Below are positions 1 through 5,658 of a stretch of DNA of 5,658 nucleotides, in pieces. Made by a program: the position numbers and the translations under genes. The stretch lies in the NCBI GenBank assembly GCA_947311335.1, contig CAMZKR010000121.1:1-5658 (forward strand), read 5' to 3'. Source of the DNA: an uncultured bacterium. Lineage in GTDB: Bacteria; Patescibacteriota; Gracilibacteria; BD1-5; UBA6164. The first letter of the stretch is position 1. Every line of letters begins with the position of its first letter. The notes under the pieces were generated by a model that saw nothing but the letters and a program-made list of their open reading frames with translations, ran no database searches and had not been told where the DNA came from.

Positions 1-57
1 ATGAAAATAAAATATAAATCCTTTTGATACTTTTTAAATTATAAATTATGACTATAA
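1..57 (+). CDS. Possible 3' end of an upstream gene (partial, unidentified)
   Basis: Frame 1 is open from the first base of the window to a TAA at 55-57 when TGA is read as Gly; the other two plus frames have early TAA stops. It could be the last 18 codons of an upstream protein, or a coincidence in a short stretch. It starts with ATG at position 1, but the window edge prevents deciding whether that is a real start. The residues are basic and aromatic (Lys, Tyr, Phe) and match no family I recognise. If real, its stop overlaps the ung start at 48 by 10 bases, which would couple translation of the two genes. Confidence 0.25.
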
Positions 58-716
58 AACTTAATAATTCTTGGTTAGAATACTTAAAATTAGAATGTGA
101 GAAAACTTATTTTAAAGAAATTAAATCTTTTTTAAAAAAAGAAATTAAATCTTGAAAAACTATTTATCCTCATCCTAAAAATATATTTAATGCTTTAAAT
201 ACTACTAGTTTTAATGATATAAAAGTAGTTATATTAGGACAAGACCCTTACCACCAACCAAATCAAGCTCACTGACTTAGTTTCTCTGTACAAGAGCTAG
301 TTAAGCTTCCTCCAAGTTTAAAAAATATATATAAAGAAATAGAAAGTGATTTAAAAATAAAAAAAAATTTTAATAATTGAAACTTAAGTTCTTGGGCAAA
401 ATCTGGAGTATTATTACTAAATGCTATATTAACTGTAGAAGCATCTAAACCAGCAAGTCATTCTAAGATTTGATGGAATAGATTTACTGATAAAATTATA
501 AAAATTATATCAAAAGAAAAAACTTGAGTTGTATTTTTACTTTGGTGAAATTTTGCTAAACAAAAAGAAGATTTAATAGATAATAAAAAACATTATATAT
601 TAAAATCTCCTCACCCCTCCCCTTTTTCTGCTTATTCTTGATTCTTTTGATCTAAACATTTTTCAAAAACTAATAAGATTTTAGAAAAAGATTGAAAAGA
701 AAAAATTAATTGGTAA
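48..716 (+). CDS. ung: Uracil-DNA glycosylase (family 1 UDG)
   Basis: Removes uracil from DNA, the first step of base excision repair. Read with TGA=Gly it gives 222 aa (E. coli Ung is 229). The catalytic water-activating motif GQDPYH is present with Asp at residue 66, followed by QPNQAHG. The second signature HPSPFSA carries the catalytic His at residue 189 and continues into the SGFFG segment. Between them are [27 protein letters not shown] and VVFLLWGNFAK, all typical of family 1. Nine glycines are TGA and only two are GGA, while conserved tryptophans are TGG, making this the clearest proof of the genetic code in the window. The start is the ATG at 48, which puts the N-terminus in line with the family; no Shine-Dalgarno sequence precedes it. 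csaA follows after 9 bases in the same direction. AUU-rich codon use matches the neighbours. Identification is very secure. Confidence 0.97.
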
Positions 717-725
717 ATTAAAATT

Positions 726-1064
726 ATGAAAAAAATAAATTGGAATGATTTTAAAAATATAGAACTTAGAGTTTGAACTATTCTTAAAGTAGGATATTTC
801 CCAGAAGCAAAAAAATCTGCATACAAAATAACTGTTGATTTTTGAAAAGATATATGAATCAAAAAATCAAGTGCACAAATAACTGATTTATATAAAAAAG
901 AAGAATTGATTTGAAAACAAATAATCTGAGTAGTAAATTTTCCAGTAAAACAAATATGAAAATTTATGTCAGAATTTTTAATAACTGGTTTTATACAAAA
1001 AAATGGAGCAGTAATTTTAGCAGTCCCAGATAAAGAATCAGAAAATTGAAGTAAATTAGCTTAG
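726..1064 (+). CDS. csaA: CsaA-like tRNA-binding domain protein
   Basis: A 112-aa, single-domain protein of the CsaA type (about 110 aa in other bacteria), a free-standing tRNA-binding OB fold like those appended to MetRS and PheRS. CsaA is described as a homodimeric chaperone acting in protein export; tRNA or protein binding is the expected activity and no enzymatic role is known. Visible family features, in order: an N-terminal WNDFKNIELRVGTI segment, FPEAKKSAYKITVDFG, the very characteristic IGIKKSSAQIT, then GVVNFPVKQIGKFMSEFL and a C-terminal ENGSKLA. Seven of ten glycines are TGA. It starts 9 bases after ung, probably cotranscribed. Its TAG stop at 1062-1064 lies inside the 3' end of the opposing holA, a 9-base convergent overlap, so there is no room for a conventional intergenic terminator. 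No Shine-Dalgarno sequence is visible. Confidence 0.93.
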
Positions 1065-2018
1065 AATAGAAGATAATTTTAATAAAATGTTTTCAAATTC
1101 ACATATAAAATCTTTTTCTCTTGTTCAAATAAGTTTTCCTGTTTTCATTTGTTTATCTAAATTAATTAAACTTATATAAAGTTTTGATAAATCTTTCAAA
1201 TTTATTTGATAATTCTTTTGAACTATAAATCATCTTTTTCATAATTTTAATACTTCCGTTATTTTATTATTTAATAATCATTTATTTTTTAAGACATAAA
1301 TATATATTATATTTCTTATATTTGATAAAAAGGCATTATAAAATGCATATATATTTATGTTTTGTAGTATATTTGATAATTTATTTAATCATTCTTTAAT
1401 CTTTAAATTTAAAATATCATTTATAAACATAAAAATACTTTCATCTATTTCTGGTTCAATATTTTTTATTATACAATCATTATTTACTATTTCATTTAAT
1501 ATAAATAATTTTTCTAATTCATTAATAATTTTATTTAAATTTCAAGACTTATATTTAATTATAGTATTTATTGCATTATTATTTATTTTTCATTTATATT
1601 TATTTTCAATTGTTTTTTTAATATCAAATTCAGACTTAATATTAAACTCTTTTATTTTAGATATTTTTAATAATTTTTTATACAATTTTGATCTTTTATC
1701 TGGATTTATAGAACAAAAAACTACTATATTATTTTCAGAAATATTATTGATATTAGCTAATATAGAATCCTCTAAAAAAGTAATATTTTTATTTTTCTCT
1801 CATTTTGAAATAGGTAAAGAATCTATAATTATTAATCTTTTTTCAGATAAAAAACTAGATCAAGTTATATTTTCTATTAAAATATTTTCTGATAAATCTG
1901 AAATATTTTTTATATACAACAAATTGAAATCTCAATATTTTTTAATAAAAAGATTTTTCCATCAATTTATATATTCTTTTAATAAGTATTCAGAATTTCA
2001 AGTAAAAAAGTAAATCAT
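1056..2018 (-). CDS. holA: DNA polymerase III delta subunit
   Basis: Delta subunit of the clamp loader, which opens the beta sliding clamp during replication. With TGA=Gly the frame is open from ATG 2018 to TAA 1056, 320 aa (the family is usually about 330-345). The pattern follows HolA: an N-terminal MIYFFTGNSEYLLKEY (the degenerate P-loop region of delta), GSSFLSEKRLIIID at residues 53-66 (family pattern LFSEKRLVIV), IVVFCSINPDKRSKLYKKL at about 98-116, then the helical collar domain with YKSGNLNKIINELEKL and a C-terminal LDKQMKTGKLIGT that matches the xxIKTGR motif near the family's end. HolA diverges strongly between phyla, so the identification rests on motif order rather than close identity. 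The start lies 2 bases after the TAA that ends mutS; the preceding TATAATTATG contains no Shine-Dalgarno sequence. Its 3' end overlaps csaA by 9 bases in convergent orientation. Confidence 0.88.
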
Positions 2019-2020
2019 AA

Positions 2021-3211
2021 TTATATCTTTAATATTTTAATTAACTTATTATTTTTAGATCATTTAATCAAATTATAAATTTCAATAATTGATTTTAATG
2101 ATCTTTTTAAATTTATTAAATCTCTAGGTATCACCCTATTTAATGCCAACTTAGTAATAATATTATCAATATCTGCTATTTCTTTTAACTTTTTATTTAT
2201 TTTATCTAATAAAATTTTATCTTTTAACAATTCTTCAATGAAATTTAATCTTTTTTCAATCTGTTTCTTTAATTTTAATGGTTTTAATATATTTTCTCGT
2301 AACAATCTTTTTCACATTGATGTTTCTGTTTGATCAAGTATTCAAAATAACGTTCATACAGTAGATGAATTTGTTGATATATTATATATTAAATCTAAGC
2401 TTTTTATTGTTGTTTCATCTAAATCCATATAATCAGAAAATGTTTCATATGAAATCGAATCTAAATTTTTTAATTCAGATTTTTGGTTTTCTTTTAAATA
2501 ATTTAATAATTGAGAAGACGATTTTTGTGATAAATGCTTATCTTCTAATCAAAATCATTCTAAATTTTTAACTCAAAAATGATTAAGTAATATTTTTTTA
2601 GAATCTCAAATAAAATCATAATAATATATATTTAAAGAATATTTTTTTGAAAAAATATTCTTTAAATCAGTTTCTAAAAACAATTTCTTTTCTAAAATAA
2701 CTTCTTTAGGTGAAATTTTATAAATTTCTGATGATAATTCTTTTAAAGATTTTAATTCTCAAGTTTTCCAAACAAAACTTGAGGATTCTAAAAAACTTAA
2801 TCAATATCTACCATTTTCTTCAGATATTGATACAATATAATTTAAATTAGATGTTTTATAATTTTCTTCTTCCAAATTTATAGTTGCAGGAGTAATAACT
2901 CTTACTACTTCTCTTTTAACTATTCATTTTAATTTAGGATCTGATTTTTGTTCTACTACAGCTACTTTATATCAAGCTTCAATTAGTCTAGGAAGATATT
3001 TATCTTTTGCATGATAAGGAATCCCTGCAAGAGGAATTGGTTCTTTTGCATTCTTATTTCTTGTTGTTATATTTATTCATAATACCTTGTGTGCTATATG
3101 GGCATCTTCATCAAACATTTCATAAAAATCTCACATTCTAAAAAAAAGTATTGAATCTTTATTTTGCTTCTTTAATTCATAATATTGTTTCATTGCTGGA
3201 GTAGTTGTCAT
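2021..3211 (-). CDS. mutS: Truncated MutS: mismatch-recognition and connector domains only
   Basis: MutS recognises mismatches and, through its C-terminal ABC ATPase, licenses repair. Here the protein is 396 aa against about 850 normally. Present: domain I (residues 1 to about 115) with RMGDFYEMF, including the mismatch-wedging Phe-X-Glu (F29, E31), [21 protein letters not shown] and [10 protein letters not shown]; the connector domain II (about 125-245) with HFGVKNLEGFGLED; and the first part of domain III with [25 protein letters not shown] and [14 protein letters not shown]. The frame ends in TAA at 2023-2021 within the lever region. The clamp domain, P-loop (GPNMxGKST), Walker B and dimer helix-turn-helix are all absent, and holA begins 2 bases later, so there is no space for them. 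Key residues in the retained part are intact and no internal stop occurs, so it may still be expressed. The start ATG 3211 fits the family N-terminus. It is either a decayed gene or a shortened DNA-binding protein. Confidence 0.93.
2630..2667. repeat. Perfect inverted repeat, 18-base arms with 2-base spacer, inside mutS
   Basis: The left arm (2630-2647) and right arm (2650-2667) are exact reverse complements, separated by two bases. On either transcript this would fold into a hairpin of about 17 pairs with a tetraloop, almost all A-T with one G-C pair per arm. It encodes the Asp-Leu-Lys-Asn-Ile to Tyr-Ser-Leu-Asn stretch of MutS near residues 182-194, a poorly conserved part of the connector domain. 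It is the longest perfect inverted repeat I noticed. Runs of A and T raise the chance level, but 18 matched pairs remains striking. Confidence 0.75.
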
Positions 3212-3259
3212 TTTATTTAAATTAAATTTATTTTTCTAAAAATAAGTGGGATTTAAATA

Positions 3260-3329
3260 GTTATAAAACTGATAAATATCATAACAAGAATATACATAGC
3301 AGTTATAATAGAAAATTTTTCAATTGCAA
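3260..3329 (-). promoter_or_regulatory. Possible tandem promoter for mutS-holA in the ftsW-mutS gap
   Basis: The 145-base gap between ftsW and mutS (3212-3356) is the only sizeable break in the minus-strand gene string. Reading the minus strand it holds two similar arrangements: TTGCAA (3329-3324), 16 bases, TATAAC (3307-3302); and TTGTTA (3287-3282), 16 bases, TATAAC (3265-3260). Each matches the sigma-70 consensus at 4 of 6 (-35) and 5 of 6 (-10) positions. In DNA this AT-rich such matches are cheap, so this is only a candidate. No convincing terminator hairpin with a T run was found in the gap. Confidence 0.25.
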
Positions 3330-3356
3330 ATAAAACTAATAAATCAAAAAATAATA

Positions 3357-4588
3357 CTAATTTTTTAATAAAAATAATGATTTTTTTCTATTCTTTCTTT
3401 TATTTTTATTATCAATTTTTATATATCTTGAAATATTTAATAGAATGGCTAATCACAAAGTTAATGATAGTAGACTTGATCATCAATAACTTACAAAAGG
3501 TAAAGTTATTCATGTTAATGGAACTATATTTAAATTAACTCAAATGTTTATAAAAGCTTGTATTAAAATCCATGAAGATATTCATAAAGCTACATATTTA
3601 GCAAATAGATCTGTTGAATAATATGATATATAAAATCACCTATATCATATATATAAATATAATAATAATAGTGTTAATGCTCATAAAAATCCTAATTCTT
3701 CTACTATAACTGAAAAAATAAAATGTCATTGTACTTCAGGTAAATATCAAAATTTTTGTATAGATTTTCAAAAGCCCAATCATGCAAATCATCAACTTCA
3801 AATAGCTATTAAAGCTTGTTCTATTTGATAATTACTATCACTATCTCTACTATTTTTTATAATAGTTTCATTATCACTTAAAAAATTATCAATTCTATTT
3901 GTTATATATGAAAATTTGTTCTTTGTTTCGGCTTTAGTTTTATCATATTTTCATAAAGAATATACTCCTAAGGATAAAAAAATTCAAAGTAAAAATAATG
4001 CTAATAAATACTTAACATTAGCTCAAGCTACAAAAAACATAATAAAAGATACAGGCACTATACCATTATTGTTCAGAAATCAGGTTGTGCTCAAATTAAC
4101 AGAATTAAAACTCACAAAATAAATATAAAAGGTAGTAATCAATCAGAAAAAGTATGTAAAAAAGATTTATATCTTTTAAAAAAATATGATAAATATATTA
4201 TAAGTGTAAACTTTAAAAATTCTGTTGGTTGAATTGCAAAAGGTAAAAAAGGTAAATTAATCCATCCCCTAGCTCAATTCCAACTTGATCATATTATAAG
4301 TACGATAACAAGTAATAAAATAGTTCATAAAAAAAATATTTTAGAATATTTCTCAAAATATATATATGGAATTTTTACAAAAATAATTAATACAACTAGA
4401 GATAATAAAACATGTGAAATATTTCTTATTACATAAAAATGATTATATACTTCATCAATAAGTCATTTTTTTACCATTAAATCTGTAACTCTAAAAGAAG
4501 AATACACTGAAACTGATGAAATCATTATCATTCAAAATATAATCAAAAAAAGAACCGTAAAAAAAAGTTTATAATCAACTGACTTCAT
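3357..4588 (-). CDS. ftsW: SEDS-family division/elongation protein FtsW (frameshifted)
   Basis: FtsW is a polytopic membrane glycosyltransferase that polymerises septal peptidoglycan from lipid II with a partner class B PBP. The gene is read in two frames. From ATG 4588 come 176 residues with SVSVYSS, the NGARGWINL and IQPTEFLKF motifs and GAQPDFGTIMV, ended by TAG at 4060-4058. One frame back, the continuation VPVSFIMFFVAGANVKYLL picks up exactly where the family alignment expects and runs 233 residues to TAG 3357, including NYQIEQALIAIGSGG, GFGKSIQKFGYLPE, EELGFLGAL and the C-terminal TLPFVSYGGSS. Restoring one base gives about 410 aa, normal for FtsW/RodA; hydrophobic segments cover most of it. 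No slippery heptamer is visible at the junction. Within YLPEVQGHFIF the residue normally Asp (YLPEAHTDFIF) is His, codon CAT at 3725-3723. It lies 14 bases after yggT. RodA is the main alternative name; the YLPE and SYGGSS motifs and the yggT neighbour favour FtsW, though not decisively. Confidence 0.9.
3621..3650. repeat. Inverted repeat, 10-base arms with 10-base loop, inside ftsW
   Basis: Bases 3621-3630 and 3641-3650 are exact reverse complements flanking a 10-base loop. It lies in a Tyr/Ile/Phe-rich hydrophobic stretch of FtsW. At this base composition an arm of ten is near what chance could give, so I attach no function to it. Confidence 0.5.
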
Positions 4589-4602
4589 AAAATTTAGTTA
4601 TA

Positions 4603-4893
4603 TTACATTTTTAAAGATGCTATTTCTACTGCTACTTCTGGAAAAAATCTTAATAAAAGTGAAATGATAAAATATATTAATGATATTATAATTATTGGAG
4701 TAAAATCAAAATATCATATTCTTGTTGGAATATTTTTTCTTATTCAAGAATATAAAATCTCAAGAATATCATATATAAATTTAGGTCTAAATTTTATTCA
4801 TAAAAGAGTTAACCAAGATAATATAATATCTATAAAAATTAGATAAATTATCATTTCTAAAAAAATAATTGTAGCAATAATTAATATATTCAT
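4603..4893 (-). CDS. yggT: YggT family (YlmG-type) small membrane protein
   Basis: A 96-aa integral membrane protein read with TGA=Gly from ATG 4893 to TAA 4603; YggT proteins are about 80-190 aa with one or two copies of the domain, and this has one. It shows an N-terminal hydrophobic segment (about residues 3-24, ending in the ILSWLTLLGI that corresponds to the family's ALLSWF motif), a central loop with ILEILYSGIRKNIP that matches the PILRPIRRxIP motif, then GYFDFTPIIIIS matching GGxDLSPIV, and a second hydrophobic segment of about 20 residues. The biochemical role of YggT/YlmG is not settled; it is linked to cell division clusters in Gram-positives and to nucleoid distribution in cyanobacteria and plastids. 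It sits between rnc (2-base gap) and ftsW (14-base gap), consistent with an envelope or division role and with one transcript. Confidence 0.85.
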
Positions 4894-4895
4894 AT

Positions 4896-5630
4896 TTATT
4901 TTTTAATATTATATTTTTTATAAGCATTCATAGCTGATGCTTCTTGTGCTTTCTTTTTACTTGTTCAAACTCATTCTCACATACATTTTTCTCACATAAA
5001 AACTCAAACAATAAATTCTTTATCATGATCAGGACCTCTTTCTTTTAAAACTTTATAAATTGGAGTTATATCAAATTCTGCTTGAATAAGCTCCTGTATT
5101 AATGTTTTATAATCTTTAATAAAATCATTTTTTATAATCTCATCTAATGTTGAATAAATGTATTTATCTATAAAATCAGAAACGTTTTTAAAAGATGTAT
5201 CTATATATAATGCTCACAAAAAAGCTTCCAATGTATTTGCTAAAATATAATCATTATTCCTTCATCAAGATAATTCTTCTCATTTTCATAAAAAAAGATA
5301 ATCGCTCAATCATAATTCTTTAGCTATCATTGCTAAATTTCTTCATCTAACAATAGAACTTCTCATATCAGTGAGTTCTCATTCTTGTTTTTCTTTAAAA
5401 TTTTTATATAAATTATTAGTAATAACAAGTTCCAATACTGCATCTCATAAAAATTCTAATCTTTCATTATGAATTGGTGCAAAATCTGGTCTTTCATTTA
5501 CTATTGATCTATGAATAAAAGCCAAAATATACAATGATATATCATTGTATTCTATGTCTAATGTATCAAGTAATTTTGATATTTTATCTCTGCAAATATC
5601 ACTATCTACTGCTTTTTTTGTTATTACCAT
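4896..5630 (-). CDS. rnc: Ribonuclease III
   Basis: Cleaves double-stranded RNA, including rRNA precursors. With TGA=Gly it is 244 aa (typically 220-250) from ATG 5630 to TAA 4896. The nuclease domain (to about residue 155) carries the signature HNERLEFLGDAVLELVI with the metal-binding acidic residues E56, E59 and D63, then GELTDMRSSIVRG, and ILANTLEAFLGALYID, where E135 is kept and the position often occupied by Asp is N132. The C-terminal dsRNA-binding domain (about 174-243) shows DYKTLIQELIQ, PIYKVLKERGPDHDKEFIVGV, and the helix-2 GTSKKKAQEASAMNA with its KKxAQ motif. Fourteen of fifteen glycines are TGA. It is the first gene of the visible minus-strand series and may head the operon; no Shine-Dalgarno sequence precedes the start, but a TATAAT lies just upstream. 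yggT starts 2 bases after the stop. Confidence 0.97.
5529..5550. repeat. Perfect 22-base palindrome in the 5' coding part of rnc
   Basis: The 22 bases are their own reverse complement, with no spacer; as RNA they could form a 9-pair stem with a 4-base loop. It lies about 80-100 bases into rnc, over codons 27-34 (Glu-Tyr-Asn-Asp-Ile-Ser-Leu-Tyr region). Composition is A-T apart from two C-G pairs in each half. RNase III genes are sometimes self-regulated by cleavage of a hairpin near their own start; that role here is only a guess. Confidence 0.6.
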
Positions 5631-5637
5631 TTTGTGG

Positions 5638-5643
5638 ATTATA
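5638..5643 (-). promoter_or_regulatory. Possible -10 element for rnc, close enough for a leaderless transcript
   Basis: On the minus strand TATAAT occupies 5643-5638 and the rnc ATG begins at 5630, leaving 7 bases between. A start site the usual distance downstream of a -10 box would fall at or within a base of the ATG, giving a leaderless or nearly leaderless mRNA. The -35 region would fall at or beyond the window edge and cannot be judged. Perfect TATAAT is common in such AT-rich DNA, so support is weak. Confidence 0.3.
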
Positions 5644-5658
5644 ATTTATATTTTTAAT

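Noticed and set aside
632..862. A 76-codon minus-strand open frame.
   Set aside because: Antisense to the end of ung and the start of csaA, both secure.
1357..2013. A 218-codon hydrophobic plus-strand open frame.
   Set aside because: It is the antisense shadow of holA. The minus strand has recognisable delta-subunit motifs, while the plus frame is only Phe/Ile/Leu-rich complement of Lys/Asn codons with no family resemblance.
2365..2571. A 68-codon plus-strand hydrophobic open frame.
   Set aside because: Antisense to the MutS connector domain; no motif of its own.
3241..3333. A short plus-strand open frame with Trp/Asp/His-rich residues, briefly suggestive of a transposase fragment.
   Set aside because: About 30 codons, no start codon, no transposase motif, no terminal inverted repeats or target duplications nearby; it overlaps the ftsW-mutS gap.
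3916..4122. A 68-codon plus-strand open frame.
   Set aside because: It is opposite ftsW across the frameshift region. The minus strand shows clear SEDS motifs in both frames and this one shows none.
4664..4846. A 60-codon plus-strand open frame.
   Set aside because: Antisense shadow of yggT, whose YggT motifs are on the minus strand.
5233..5235. Asn at residue 132 of RNase III where E. coli has the metal-binding Asp (ADTVEA versus ANTLEA).
   Set aside because: From memory, many bacterial RNase III proteins vary at this position (Asn, Ser and others) while keeping the following Glu, which is present here as E135. It is not evidence of an inactive enzyme.
48..5630. TGA as tryptophan (Mycoplasma-type code 4), suggested by the AT-rich base composition.
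   Set aside because: TGA falls at conserved glycines, not tryptophans, in all genes checked, and TGG supplies the tryptophans.

Overview
Organism. The window is very AT-rich (roughly four fifths A+T by eye). All of its complete genes read through in-frame TGA, which falls where conserved glycines belong: the Gly after [12 protein letters not shown] in uracil-DNA glycosylase, the LEFLGDA motif of RNase III, MGDFYE in MutS and SYGGSS in FtsW. TGG encodes the conserved tryptophans, so TGA is glycine, not tryptophan. This is translation table 25, known from Absconditabacteria (SR1) and Gracilibacteria (BD1-5). I cannot tell which of the two from this window. With the standard code almost every gene looks shattered; with TGA=Gly the window is nearly filled with genes.

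Layout. On the plus strand, after the possible tail of an upstream gene (to 57), lie ung (48-716) and csaA (726-1064). All the rest is on the minus strand and reads right to left: rnc (RNase III, 5630-4896), yggT (4893-4603), ftsW (4588-3357, with a frameshift), a 145-base gap, a 3'-truncated mutS (3211-2021) and holA (DNA polymerase III delta, 2018-1056). Several minus-strand junctions are very tight (2 bases for rnc/yggT and mutS/holA, 14 for yggT/ftsW), which fits one or two operons. holA and csaA converge with stop codons overlapping by 9 bases. No tRNA, rRNA, mobile element or CRISPR array was seen.

How the genes relate. The set is housekeeping: base excision repair (ung), tRNA-binding/chaperone (csaA), RNA processing (rnc), envelope and septum growth (yggT, ftsW), mismatch recognition (mutS) and clamp loading (holA). 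Two members appear damaged or altered. The mutS product stops at about 396 residues, before the clamp and ATPase domains, and holA starts 2 bases later. ftsW needs a one-base frame change near 4058 and has His where SEDS proteins carry a near-invariant Asp. With the absence of Shine-Dalgarno sequences and three inverted repeats inside genes, these are the points most worth a second look. I found no new multi-gene system here.
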